A stretch of DNA of 64,000 bases from Streptomyces sp. NBC_00258 (GCF_036182465.1 NZ_CP108081.1:5456001-5520000), one strand, 5' to 3'; positions 32,494 through 40,933 are shown, numbered from the stretch's first letter. Notes: a model not told the origin generated them from the sequence alone. Program-made: numbers and translations.

Positions 32494-34191
32494 GTGGGGA
32501 ACAGAAGGCGCGCGCCTGAGCGTGGCAGGACGAAACCCGCCGTCATCGGCGGGATGATCGCCGTTGTCGTGGGCGGCGCGGGGTTCGGTGTCTACGCCCT
32601 GTACGGGGGCGGGGCGGCGGCCGACGATTCGAGTTCGGCCTCCGACTCCAAGCCCGTGAAGAAGGGCCCGCTGTCGGCGACCGAGGTGAAGTCGACGGCC
32701 ACGGCGTTCCTCACGGCCTGGCAGGGCGGTGACGTCACGACCGCCGCGGCCGCCACGAACGACACGGCGGCGGCCCGCACCCTCCTCACCGGCTACGGCA
32801 AGGAGGCGTACATCAAGGATGTGACGCTCACCGCCAAGAAGCGCTCCGGCGCCGCCGTCCCGTTCTCCGTCAAGGGCACGGTCGCGTACAAGGGCGGCCT
32901 GACCAAGCCCCTGGCGTACGAGTCCGAGCTCACCGTCGTCCGTCGCGCCAAGGACGGCAAGCCGCTGGTCGACTGGCACTCGGCGGTCGTGCACCCGGAC
33001 CTGAAGGACGGCGACAAGCTGGTCACCGGTGAGGCCGGCACGCCCCCGGTGAAGGCGCTCGACCGGGACGGCGGCGAGCTGACCACCGCCAAGTACCCCT
33101 CGCTCGGCACGGTCCTGGACGGCCTGCGGGAGAAGTTCGGCAAGACGGCGGGCGGCAAGGCGGGCATCGAGCTGCGGGTGATCCGCGCCGAGGCGAAGTC
33201 GAAGGACGCCGAGGGCTCCGCCAAGACCGCTTCCGACGAGAACCCCGACAAGACGCTCCTCGAGCTGAGCAAGGGCACCCCGGGCACGGTCCGTACGACG
33301 CTCAGCCCGGGTCTCCAGGCGACCGCCGAGCAGCAGGTGGCCAAGAAGGCCAAGTCGTCGGCCGTCGTCATCCGGCCGTCCACCGGCGAGATCCTGGCCG
33401 TCGCGAACGCCGGCCACGGCTTCAACACCGCCTTCCAGGGCTCCCTGGCCCCCGGCTCGACGATGAAGATCATCACGGCGTCGCTGCTCATCGACAAGGG
33501 CCTCGCGTCGGCGGACAAGCAGCACCCCTGCCCCAAGTACTCGACGTACGGCGGCTGGAAGTTCCAGAACGACGACAAGTTCCAGATCAAGGGCGGCACG
33601 TTCAAGGCGAGTTTCGCGCGCTCCTGCAACACGGCCTTCATCAGCCAGGCCAAAAAGCTGAGCGACGACGACCTGACCAAGCAGGCCCAGCAGGTGTTCG
33701 GGCTCGGCATGGACAACTGGGCGATCGGCGTGCCGACCTTCGACGGCTCGGTGCCGGTCCAGTCGCAGGCACAGATGGCTGCCTCGCTGCTCGGCCAGGG
33801 CGGGGTCCGGATGAACCCGCTGAACATGGCGTCGGTCGTCGCCACCGCCAAGACGGGCACCTTCCACCAGCCCTATCTGGTGGCCCCGACGGTCGACAAG
33901 CGCACCCTCGCGAAGGCATCCCGCTCGCTGTCGGTCGGCACTCAGGCCCAGCTCAAGGAGCTCCTCCAGTACACGGCGGCGGCCGGCACGGCGGCCGAGG
34001 CCATGGCCGGTCTCGGCCCGGACTTCGGCGCCAAGACCGGCTCCGCGGAGGTCGACGGCCAGAAGAAGCCCAACGGCTGGTTCACCGCCTGGAAGGGCGA
34101 CCTCGCGGCCGCGGGCGTCGTCCAGCAGGGCGGCCACGGCGGCGAAACGGCCGGCCCGATCGTGGCGGCACTGCTGAAGGCAGGCAGCTGA
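32494..34191 (+). CDS. Penicillin-binding protein, class B transpeptidase, paralogue
   Basis: 565 residues, same architecture as the preceding gene: membrane anchor (about 18-38), MecA_N/NTF2-like domain (about 60-170), transpeptidase with STMK (about 322), SCN (about 377) and KTGS (about 514). The GTG at 32494 has AAGGAA upstream; another in-frame GTG at 32458 would add 12 residues after an AGGGG box and is a real alternative. Tandem duplication is likely. Two mecA-type PBPs beside ssgE suggest roles in sporulation-linked wall synthesis; that is inference. Confidence 0.92.
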   Translation: MGNRRRAPERGRTKPAVIGGMIAVVVGGAGFGVYALYGGGAAADDSSSASDSKPVKKGPLSATEVKSTATAFLTAWQGGDVTTAAAATNDTAAARTLLTGYGKEAYIKDVTLTAKKRSGAAVPFSVKGTVAYKGGLTKPLAYESELTVVRRAKDGKPLVDWHSAVVHPDLKDGDKLVTGEAGTPPVKALDRDGGELTTAKYPSLGTVLDGLREKFGKTAGGKAGIELRVIRAEAKSKDAEGSAKTASDENPDKTLLELSKGTPGTVRTTLSPGLQATAEQQVAKKAKSSAVVIRPSTGEILAVANAGHGFNTAFQGSLAPGSTMKIITASLLIDKGLASADKQHPCPKYSTYGGWKFQNDDKFQIKGGTFKASFARSCNTAFISQAKKLSDDDLTKQAQQVFGLGMDNWAIGVPTFDGSVPVQSQAQMAASLLGQGGVRMNPLNMASVVATAKTGTFHQPYLVAPTVDKRTLAKASRSLSVGTQAQLKELLQYTAAAGTAAEAMAGLGPDFGAKTGSAEVDGQKKPNGWFTAWKGDLAAAGVVQQGGHGGETAGPIVAALLKAGS

Positions 34192-34193
34192 AG

Positions 34194-34218
34194 CCCCGCG
34201 CCCTTCAGGGGCGCGGGG
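34194..34218. terminator. Hairpin after the second PBP gene
   Basis: CCCCGCGCCC (34194-34203) pairs with GGGCGCGGGG (34209-34218). The right arm continues with AACTGCGCGACCAGCCAC, so it is a truncated copy of the dispersed repeat. A second short dyad, CCGGTCAGC-T-GCTGACCGG (34301-34319), covers the stop codon of the convergent ssgE gene. Confidence 0.6.
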
Positions 34219-34304
34219 AACTGCGCGACCAGCCACGACGAACCCGCAGACGAAACCGCACCCCAGCGGGGCGCCCCGGCGGAGCGCCCCGGCCGAGTGT
34301 CCGG

Positions 34305-34646
34305 TCAGCTGCTGACCGGCGTGGCCGTGTACGTACGACGCAGGAACCGGATCAGGGTCCTCGTGTCGAACTGCACGACGTCCACTCCCTTCGGCGAGTG
34401 GAACTCCATGACGGCCTGGACCCGCCCGCACGGCCAGATGCGTACGTCACCGGCGGCGGCCGGAGCCCGCAGACCCTGTTCGAGCAGGTCGCGGGCGAAG
34501 ACCCACTCGTGATGGCCGGGCAGCATGATGTGCACCCGTCGGGGGTCGGCCTCCGGGTCGTATCGAAGGGCCACCGGGACGGCGGGCGGATCCTGCGCCG
34601 CGTCCGTCACTATGTGGGCGCGCGCGTACTGCTCGACGGCGGACAT
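34305..34646 (-). CDS. ssgE: SsgA-like sporulation protein (SALP), probably SsgE
   Basis: 113 residues. The SsgA-like domain is clear: VPVALRYDPEADPRRVHIML, WVFARDLLEQGL and WPCGRVQAVMEFHSPKGVDVVQFDTRTLIRFLRRTY. SALPs are found only in sporulating actinomycetes and guide septum placement, peptidoglycan synthesis or spore release. The length and position, next to two PBPs and cbiM, match what I recall for SsgE in S. coelicolor, which acts in spore separation; the subfamily call is by synteny and should be held loosely. The start is the ATG at 34646 after GGGAG. Confidence 0.85.
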   Translation of the reverse strand: MSAVEQYARAHIVTDAAQDPPAVPVALRYDPEADPRRVHIMLPGHHEWVFARDLLEQGLRAPAAAGDVRIWPCGRVQAVMEFHSPKGVDVVQFDTRTLIRFLRRTYTATPVSS

Positions 34647-34699
34647 CGATCGCTCCCTCTGCGAGCTGCTCCGTGTTTGAGCTGCTTCCTCTCCAATGT

Positions 34700-34719
34700 C
34701 GCATATTTTCCGAAATGCG
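34700..34719. promoter_or_regulatory. AT-rich dyad upstream of cbiM
   Basis: CGCATATTTTCCGAAATGCG: arms CGCAT(A)TTT and AAATGCG pair with one bulge, in a 178-base AT-rich gap between ssgE and cbiM. It lies about 105 bases before cbiM. It resembles operators of Fur-family metal regulators in general appearance only. No cobalamin riboswitch was seen in this leader. Confidence 0.35.
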
Positions 34720-34824
34720 CTCCTGAATTATTCGAGGTCACCTCGCTCTTGCAAGCTGTTCGCATTAAGCCACTATCATCGAACGGTTATAGCCAGCCGG
34801 CCTGCCCCCGGAAGCGGAGCCCTC

Positions 34825-35874
34825 ATGCACGTCCCCGACGGTTTCATCAACGCACCCGTCTCCGTGGCCAGCGGAGTCGTCGCCGCGGCGGCCGTCGCCG
34901 TGAGCCTGCGCGGCGCCCGGCGCGAACTGGACGAGCGCACCGCCCCGCTCGCGGGTCTCGTCGCCGCCTTCATCTTCGCCGTGCAGATGCTCAACTTCCC
35001 GGTCGCGGCCGGGACCAGCGGACATCTGCTCGGAGGCGCGCTGGCCGCGATACTCGTGGGCCCCTTCACCGGGGTCCTCTGTGTCTCGGTCGTGCTCCTC
35101 ATGCAGGGCATCCTCTTCGCGGACGGCGGGCTCACCGCGCTCGGTGTGAACATCACCGTCATGGCGGTGGTCACGACGGTCGTGGCGTACACCGTCTTCC
35201 GCGGTCTTGTAAAACTTCTGCCCAAGAAGCGTCGGTCCATTACCGTCTCGGCGTTCATCGCCGCCGTGCTCTCCGTTCCGGCCGCCGCCGCGGCCTTCAC
35301 GCTCGTCTACGCGATAGGCGGCACCACGGACGTCCCGATCGGGCAGGTCCTCACCGCCATGGTCGGCGTCCACGTCCTGATCGGCATCGGTGAGGCCGCG
35401 ATCACCGCTCTCACGGTGGGCGCCGTCATCGCCGTACGACCGGACCTCGTGTACGGGGCCCGCGGTCTGACCGCGCCGCTGAAGCTGCGCGTCGGCGGGG
35501 AGCTGGTGGACACGCCCGCCGCGGAGCCCGTCCCGGTCGCCGCGCGGTCGCACCGCCCGGTGTGGCTGGCGGGCCTGGCCGCCTCCCTCGTCCTCGCGGG
35601 CTTCGTCAGCTTCTACGCCTCCGCGAACCCCGACGGCCTGGAGAAGGTCGCCGCCGACAAGGGCATCGACGCCAAGGCCGAGGACCACGCGGCCGCCGAC
35701 TCCCCGCTCGCCGACTACGGCGTCGAGGGCCTGACCAACTCCCGGATCTCCGGCGGCCTCGCGGGCGTGATCGGCGTGGGCGTCACGGTCGTCGCGGGCA
35801 CGGGCGTCTTCTGGGCCGTACGGAAGCGCCGTACGTCCGAGGCCTCGCCCTCGCAGGTCGGGGAATCCGTCTGA
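34825..35874 (+). CDS. cbiM: Cobalt/nickel ECF transporter, substrate-binding CbiM with fused CbiN-like tail
   Basis: 349 residues. The N-terminus MHVPDGFINAP is diagnostic: after Met1, His2 joins the metal-coordinating N-terminal loop of CbiM/NikM. Seven to eight helices follow. A C-terminal PDGLE-type segment (ANPDGLEKVAADKGI, about 265-280) and a final helix correspond to CbiN fused to CbiM, so no separate cbiN is needed. The ATG at 34825 follows CGGAG. The frame reads further upstream, but the conserved start is here. First gene of a tight operon with cbiQ, cbiO and ohrR. Cobalt or nickel cannot be told apart from the sequence alone. Confidence 0.93.
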   Translation: MHVPDGFINAPVSVASGVVAAAAVAVSLRGARRELDERTAPLAGLVAAFIFAVQMLNFPVAAGTSGHLLGGALAAILVGPFTGVLCVSVVLLMQGILFADGGLTALGVNITVMAVVTTVVAYTVFRGLVKLLPKKRRSITVSAFIAAVLSVPAAAAAFTLVYAIGGTTDVPIGQVLTAMVGVHVLIGIGEAAITALTVGAVIAVRPDLVYGARGLTAPLKLRVGGELVDTPAAEPVPVAARSHRPVWLAGLAASLVLAGFVSFYASANPDGLEKVAADKGIDAKAEDHAAADSPLADYGVEGLTNSRISGGLAGVIGVGVTVVAGTGVFWAVRKRRTSEASPSQVGESV

Positions 35875-35875
35875 C

Positions 35876-36637
35876 ATGGGGGCGGGACACGCGCACCGGC
35901 TCTACCGGCACGGGCACTCACCCGTGCACGCCCTGCCGCCGCACACGAAGCTCGCCGCCGTCTTCGCCTTCGTGCTGGTCGTGGTGTCGACCCCGCGCGA
36001 GGCGATGTGGGCCTTCGGGCTGTACGCGCTGCTGCTGGGTGCCGTGGCGTACGCGGCCCGCGTCCCGGCCGGTTTCCTGCTGAAGCGGCTGCTGATCGAG
36101 GTGCCGTTCGTGGCCTTCGCGGTGCTGATGCCGTTCGTGGCGCAGGGCGAGCGGGTCGACGTACTCGGCATGTCGTTGAGCGTGAACGGTCTGTGGGGCG
36201 CCTGGAACGTGCTGGCCAAGGGCACGCTCGGCGTCGCCGCGTCCGTCCTGCTCGCCTCGACGACCGAACTGCGCGAACTGCTGCTGGGGCTCCAGCGGTT
36301 GAAGCTGCCGCCGCTCCTCGTACAGATCGCGTCCTTCATGATCCGCTACGGGGACGTCATCGCGGACGAGATGCGGCGGATGAAGATCGCGCGGGAGTCG
36401 CGCGGCTTCGAGGCCCGCGGCGTCCGGTCCTGGGGCGTCCTCGCCAAGTCCGCGGGCGCGCTCTTCATCCGCTCGTACGAACGCGGGGAGCGGGTGCATC
36501 TCGCCATGGTCAGCCGGGGGTACGCCGGTTCGATGCCGGTCATCGACGAGGTGACCGCGTCCCGGGCGCAGTGGTCGTACGCGCTCGCCCTGCCGTCCGC
36601 CGCCCTCGTCGTGTGTCTGTTGGGATGGACCCTGTGA
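35876..36637 (+). CDS. cbiQ: ECF transporter transmembrane component CbiQ
   Basis: 253 residues, the T-component that couples CbiM to the ATPase. It has about five hydrophobic helices and the conserved cytoplasmic coupling motif DEMRRMKIARESRGFE with the Ala-Arg-Gly signature (about residues 162-178) and an ERGERVHLAMVSRGYAG second motif. It begins one base after the cbiM stop and its end overlaps cbiO, so it is translated as part of one polycistronic run. Confidence 0.94.
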   Translation: MGAGHAHRLYRHGHSPVHALPPHTKLAAVFAFVLVVVSTPREAMWAFGLYALLLGAVAYAARVPAGFLLKRLLIEVPFVAFAVLMPFVAQGERVDVLGMSLSVNGLWGAWNVLAKGTLGVAASVLLASTTELRELLLGLQRLKLPPLLVQIASFMIRYGDVIADEMRRMKIARESRGFEARGVRSWGVLAKSAGALFIRSYERGERVHLAMVSRGYAGSMPVIDEVTASRAQWSYALALPSAALVVCLLGWTL

Positions 36638-37407
36638 CCTCCTCCGTGACTCCTGTTACCGCGCCCTCCCTGGAAGTCTCCGGACTCGCCTTCGCCTACC
36701 CCGACGGACACCAGGCCCTCTTCGGCGTCGACTTCACCGTCGATCGCGGTGAGCGCGTGGCGCTGCTCGGGCCGAACGGCGCCGGCAAGACGACCCTCGT
36801 GCTGCACCTCAACGGCATCCTGACCGGCGGTGCCGGGACCGTGACGGTGGCCGGGCTGCCCGTCGGCCGGAAGCACATGGCGGAGATCCGGCGGAAGGTC
36901 GGCATCGTCTTCCAGGACCCGGACGACCAGCTGTTCATGCCGAGCGTGCGCGAGGACGTGGCCTTCGGGCCCGCGGCCGCCGGGCTCAAGGGGCCCGAGC
37001 TGGAGGCGCGGGTGCGCACCGCCCTGGAGCGGGTCGGGATGGAGGCCTTCGCCGACCGCCCGCCGCACCATCTCTCCTTCGGGCAGCGGCGCCGGGTGGC
37101 GGTCGCGACCGTGCTCGCGATGGAGCCGGAGATCCTGGTCCTCGACGAGCCGTCGTCCAACCTCGACCCCGCCTCACGGCGCGAACTCGCCGACATCCTG
37201 CGGTCGTTGGACGTGACCGTGCTCATGGTCACGCACGATCTGCCGTACGCCCTCGAACTGTGCCCGCGGGCCCTGATCCTCAGCGACGGCGTGATCGCGG
37301 CGGACGGCAGGACCGGCGAGCTTCTGTCGGACGACGAGCTGATGCGGGAGCACCGTCTGGAGTTGCCGTTCGGCTTCGACCCGCGCTCCGTGACAATGGG
37401 CGCGTGA
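36634..37407 (+). CDS. cbiO: ECF transporter ATP-binding component CbiO
   Basis: 257 residues. Walker A GPNGAGKTT (about 42-50), Q-loop FQDPDDQLFMPSV, signature LSFGQRRRVAVATVL and Walker B ILVLDEPSSNLDP are all present, so this is an active ATPase. The GTG at 36634 overlaps the cbiQ stop as GTGA; an ATG at 36625, 9 bases upstream, is also possible. Its own stop overlaps the GTG of the ohrR gene (GTGA), which makes the metal transporter and the peroxide regulator one coupled unit. A single ATPase gene implies it acts as a homodimer. Confidence 0.93.
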   Translation: MTSSVTPVTAPSLEVSGLAFAYPDGHQALFGVDFTVDRGERVALLGPNGAGKTTLVLHLNGILTGGAGTVTVAGLPVGRKHMAEIRRKVGIVFQDPDDQLFMPSVREDVAFGPAAAGLKGPELEARVRTALERVGMEAFADRPPHHLSFGQRRRVAVATVLAMEPEILVLDEPSSNLDPASRRELADILRSLDVTVLMVTHDLPYALELCPRALILSDGVIAADGRTGELLSDDELMREHRLELPFGFDPRSVTMGA

Positions 37408-37895
37408 CGAACGAAGAGGGTCCGACGGCGGATTCGCCCGACGAGGGCGCGCCGGCCGGTTCGCTGCTGCTCGACGACCAGTTGTGCTTCGCGCTGTACG
37501 CGGCCCAGCGTGCCGTGACCGCCGCGTACCGTCCGCTCCTCGAAGCGCTCGGGCTCACCTATCCGCAGTACCTGGTCATGCTCGTCCTCTGGGAGCGCGG
37601 CGAGCTCACCGTCAAGGAGCTGGCCGGGACCCTGCGGCTCGACTACGGGACCATGTCGCCGCTGCTCAAACGCCTGGAGTCGGCCGGTCTTGTCCACCGG
37701 GAGCGCTCCGTGCTGGACGAGCGGTCGGTGCTGGTCGCGGTCACCGGGCGGGGCGAGGAGCTGCGGGAGCGCGCGGAGTGCGTGCCGTCGGCGCTGCTGG
37801 CCGGGACGCGGCTGACGGCGGACGAGGTGGAGCGGCTGCGCGCGGACCTCCGGCGGCTGACCTCGATGTTACCGACGGTTTCTACCCCCAAGTAA
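37404..37895 (+). CDS. ohrR: Organic-hydroperoxide regulator OhrR (MarR family)
   Basis: 163 residues. The N-terminal LDDQLCFALYAAQRAVTAAY carries the reactive Cys typical of OhrR (about residue 30), and the winged helix is ELTVKELAGTLRLDYGTMSPLLKRLESAGLVHRERSVLDERSVLVAVTGRG. When oxidised by organic peroxide it leaves its operator and allows ohr expression. The Tyr that holds the Cys (ALY) is kept. Translation is coupled to cbiO (GTGA). Its target ohr lies 101 bases downstream. Confidence 0.9.
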   Translation: MTNEEGPTADSPDEGAPAGSLLLDDQLCFALYAAQRAVTAAYRPLLEALGLTYPQYLVMLVLWERGELTVKELAGTLRLDYGTMSPLLKRLESAGLVHRERSVLDERSVLVAVTGRGEELRERAECVPSALLAGTRLTADEVERLRADLRRLTSMLPTVSTPK

Positions 37896-37916
37896 TAAGT
37901 GGCCGGATCGGTGGAT

Positions 37917-37932
37917 ACATTGTGTGCGATGT
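37917..37932. promoter_or_regulatory. Probable OhrR operator before ohr
   Basis: ACATTGTGTGCGATGT: outer ACAT/ATGT arms with an inner G..C match (imperfect dyad), 64 bases upstream of ohr. The AT-containing dyad between ohrR and ohr is the obvious candidate site. Confidence 0.45.
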
Positions 37933-37996
37933 GTTTGTGCACTCTGTTTCTGGACTCTGATTCCGCGTTCTCGCGTGCCTGGGGGTGAGGCGATCC

Positions 37997-38446
37997 ATGA
38001 CCGACGCCGCTGTTGACCTCGACAGCCGTCCCACGAAGATCATGTACGTGGCCGAGGCCACGGCACACGGGGGCCGCGAAGGGTATGTGACCAGCCAGGA
38101 CGGCCAGCTGGAGCTGAAGGTCGCGATGCCTCCGGCGCTGGGCGGCGACGGTAACGGCACCAACCCGGAGCAGCTCTTCGCGGCCGGCTTCAGCTCCTGC
38201 TTCCACAACGCGCTGGTCCTGGTCGGCCGCCGCGAGGGCTTCGACCTGACCGGTTCGACGGTCGCCGCGAAGGTCGGAATCGGCCCCAACAAGCAGCGCG
38301 GTTACGGCCTCGCGGTCGCCCTGAGCGTCTCGCTGCCGATCCTCGACCAGGACGTGGCGTCGAAGCTCGTGGACGCCGCCCACCAGGTCTGCCCGTACTC
38401 GAACGCGACACGCGGCAACATCGAGGTCACGATCCTGCTGGGCTAG
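37997..38446 (+). CDS. ohr: Organic hydroperoxide reductase (Ohr, OsmC family)
   Basis: 149 residues. Ohr reduces organic (fatty-acid) hydroperoxides with thiols, using two cysteines that are both present in context: SSCFHNAL (about residue 62) and VCPYSNATRGNI (about 130). N-terminal VAEATAHGGREGYV and TNPEQLFAAGFSSC are typical of Ohr rather than other OsmC proteins. The ATG at 37997 follows GAGG by 8 bases. Regulated presumably by the adjacent OhrR. Confidence 0.95.
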   Translation: MTDAAVDLDSRPTKIMYVAEATAHGGREGYVTSQDGQLELKVAMPPALGGDGNGTNPEQLFAAGFSSCFHNALVLVGRREGFDLTGSTVAAKVGIGPNKQRGYGLAVALSVSLPILDQDVASKLVDAAHQVCPYSNATRGNIEVTILLG

Positions 38447-38547
38447 GGCCGGTCCGACAATTCTCAGGAATCGCGGGCGGTGGGTGGGCGTTGCACCCAC
38501 TGTCCGCGGAGCGAGTTGGACAGGACTGGACTGAACGGAGCACGGGC

Positions 38548-39714
38548 GTGGACGTGAACGGCACTGTGGCCGAGGGCTTCGAGCCGGTCGGGGAAGCGTT
38601 CGTACGGAACTTCGAGGTGCTCGGGGACCGGGGTGCGGCCGTCGCCGTGTACCGGGACGGGCACCGGGTCGTGGACCTGTGGGCCGGCACGAAGGACGTC
38701 GACGGTACGGCGGACTCGGCGCCCTGGGAGCGCGACACCGCCCAGATCGTGCGCTCGGCGACCAAGGGCGTCGCCGCGGCCGCACTCCTTCTCCTGCACC
38801 AGCGCGGGCTGCTGGACCTGGACGCTCCGGTGGGCGAGTACTGGCCCGAGTTCAAGGCGGCGGACAAGGAGCGGGTCCTGGTGCGGCACGTGCTGTCGCA
38901 CCGGGCCGGGCTGCCGGTCCTTGATCTGCCGCTGACGCCCGAGGAGGCGCTGGACCCCCTGCGCGGTGCCGAGGCGGTCGCGCGCCAGGCCCTCGTGTGG
39001 GAGCCCGGCACGAATCACGGCTACCACGCCCTCACGTACGGCTGGATGGCCGGCGAGCTGGTGCGGCGTGTCACGGGCCGTGGCGTCGGTGACTGGATCG
39101 CCGGGGAGATCGCCGGACCGGTGGGCGCCGATCTGTGGGTCGGGCTGCCCGCCGCGGAGGTGGGCCGGGTGGGCGTGGTCGGCCGCGTGGAGGCGCCGGG
39201 GAACGCCGGGGGTCTGCGGTCCCGCCCGAAGCGGTCGGTCGCCGAGGCCTACGACGATCCGGCCTCCCTCACCCGACGGGCCTTCGCCGCGATCACTCCG
39301 TTCCCCGACCAGAACGACCCGGCGTACCGGGCGGCCGCGCTCCCCGCAACGAACGGCATCGCCACGGCGGACGGGCTGGCCCGCTTCTACGCGTCGCTGA
39401 TCGGTGAAGTGGACGGCGGGCGGCGCCTGTTCACGCCCGGGACGCTGGCGGCGGCCCGCGCGGAGGAGTCCGCGGGGCCGGACCGGGTCCTGGTGATCAA
39501 CACCCGCTTCGGTCTCGGCTACATGCTCCATGGCTCGGCCTCGCCCTTCCTGGAAGCCGGTTCCTTCGGCCACCCGGGCCGCGGCGGCTCCCTCGGCTTC
39601 GCCGACCCCGAGTCGGGCATCGCCTTCGGCTACGTCACGAACGGCTTCAGCAAGACGGTGACGGCGGATCCTCGGGCGCAGGCGCTTGTGCGGGCACTTC
39701 GCGCCTCGTTGTGA
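38548..39714 (+). CDS. Beta-lactamase-fold serine hydrolase (EstB/family VIII esterase-like)
   Basis: 388 residues, cytoplasmic (no signal peptide). The S-x-x-K motif is SATKG (about residues 69-73, VRSATKGVAAAALLLLHQRG), and Y-x-x is in NHGYHALTYGW (about 155-165); FGHPGRGGSLGFAD near the C-terminus fits the third active-site loop. Such proteins hydrolyse esters or D-amino-acid peptides, and only sometimes beta-lactams. Start: GTG at 38548 after CGGAG; the frame is open to 38491. Single-gene unit followed by a repeat array. Confidence 0.88.
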   Translation: MDVNGTVAEGFEPVGEAFVRNFEVLGDRGAAVAVYRDGHRVVDLWAGTKDVDGTADSAPWERDTAQIVRSATKGVAAAALLLLHQRGLLDLDAPVGEYWPEFKAADKERVLVRHVLSHRAGLPVLDLPLTPEEALDPLRGAEAVARQALVWEPGTNHGYHALTYGWMAGELVRRVTGRGVGDWIAGEIAGPVGADLWVGLPAAEVGRVGVVGRVEAPGNAGGLRSRPKRSVAEAYDDPASLTRRAFAAITPFPDQNDPAYRAAALPATNGIATADGLARFYASLIGEVDGGRRLFTPGTLAAARAEESAGPDRVLVINTRFGLGYMLHGSASPFLEAGSFGHPGRGGSLGFADPESGIAFGYVTNGFSKTVTADPRAQALVRALRASL

Positions 39715-39770
39715 ACGGGTGCCTCTGGCGGTTCTGTGTTGGGTACGGGTGCGGGTGCGTTGTGGCTGGT

Positions 39771-40060
39771 CGCGCAGTTCCCCGCGCCCCTGGGTGTGTG
39801 GGGCTGGTGTTGTGGATTCGCTGCGGCCCGGTGAGGGTTGTTCGCGCAGTTCCCCGCGCCCCTGAGGGGGGTAAGGGCTGGTCTTGTGGATTCGCTGCGG
39901 CCCGGTGAGGGCTTGGCGCGCAGTTCCCTGCGCTCCTGAGGGGGTGAGGGCTGGTGTTGTGGATTTGCTGCCGGCCGCATTGGGTTGAGCGCGCAGTTCC
40001 CCGCGCCCCCTAAAAGACTCGGGCGGCAGCCCCGTTTTCAGGGGCGCGGGGAACTGCGCG
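39771..40060. repeat. Tandem array of the dispersed 19-mer repeat, about 74-bp period
   Basis: CGCGCAGTTCCC begins at 39771, 39843, 39917 and 39990, so the spacing is 72, 74 and 73 bases. Between copies, GGCTGGT...TTGTGGATT-GCTG recurs (39802, 39876, 39949). A complementary copy, GGGGCGCGGGGAACTGCGC, lies at 40041-40059 and pairs perfectly with 39991-40009 across a 31-base loop. No gene is seen in this 373-base gap. Confidence 0.85.
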
Positions 40061-40087
40061 AACACCCCCCGCCGGGCCCGCGCCGCC

Positions 40088-40933
40088 TCATGAGGCGTGG
40101 AGCATGAGGCCGATGCCCACGACCAGCAGCCCCGCGGCAGCGATGCGAGGCGCCCCGAACCGCTCCTTGAAGAAGACCGCTCCTATGGCCGCGCCGACGA
40201 TGATGGACGACTCCCGGAGCGCCGCGATCGGGGCCAGTTCCGCCTTGGTCTGGGCCCAGAGGACCAGGCCGTAGGCCGCGACTGACAGGGCGGCGCCCAG
40301 TAGGCCGACGGCGGCGAACGGGCGTAGGACGCCGAGCAGTTCACCGCGCCAGTGGTAGAGCGCGTACGCGGGGACCGCCACGCCCTCCACCGCCATCAGC
40401 CAGGCGATGTAGGCGAGGGAGGAGCCGGAGGCGCGTACGCCCAGGCCGTCGACGACGGTGTACGCCGCGATCGACAGGCCCGTCGCCAACGCGGCGCCGA
40501 TCGCCGCCCAGTTGGGCCGGCGTCCGCGCAGGCCCCACAGTGCGACGCCGGTCAGCCCGGCGCAGGACACCACGATGCCCGCCGCCGCCCAGCCGTCGGG
40601 CACCTCGTGCGCGAAGACGGCGGCGAGGAGGGTCACCACCAGGGGCGCGGTGCCACGTGCGATCGGGTACGCCTGCCCGAAGTCTCCGAGCCGGAAGGAC
40701 TTCATCAGCAGCACGTAGTACACGACGTGGATGACCGCCGAGCCGATCAGATACGGCCACGCCTCCGCCGCCGGGAACGGCACGAACGGGACCATGGCCA
40801 GCCCGATCAGCATCCCGCCGCCCGCGATCAGCGTGAAGCCGACCAGCTTGTCGGTGATCTGGTGGGCGATGGCGTTCCAGCTGGCGTGCGTGACCGCGGC
40901 GAGCAGGACGGCCGCGGTGACCAGCGGGGTCAC
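40088..40933 (-). CDS. EamA/DMT family transporter
   Basis: 281 residues with ten hydrophobic helices in two homologous EamA halves (first TPLVTAAVLLAAVTHASWNAIA, second half from about residue 145). DMT transporters export or import amino acids, nucleotide-sugars or metabolites; the substrate is not deducible. The GTG at 40933 overlaps the stop of the upstream YbaK gene (GTGA), so the two are coupled. A longer ORF running further upstream is in YbaK's shadow. Confidence 0.9.
   Translation of the reverse strand: MTPLVTAAVLLAAVTHASWNAIAHQITDKLVGFTLIAGGGMLIGLAMVPFVPFPAAEAWPYLIGSAVIHVVYYVLLMKSFRLGDFGQAYPIARGTAPLVVTLLAAVFAHEVPDGWAAAGIVVSCAGLTGVALWGLRGRRPNWAAIGAALATGLSIAAYTVVDGLGVRASGSSLAYIAWLMAVEGVAVPAYALYHWRGELLGVLRPFAAVGLLGAALSVAAYGLVLWAQTKAELAPIAALRESSIIVGAAIGAVFFKERFGAPRIAAAGLLVVGIGLMLHAS

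Noticed and set aside
34647..34824. Cobalamin riboswitch before cbiM
   Set aside because: The leader is short and AT-rich and I see none of the usual conserved B12-box text.
39771..40060. CRISPR array
   Set aside because: Units are about 74 bp with conserved, not unique, spacers and no cas genes nearby; it is a tandem duplication of a dispersed repeat.
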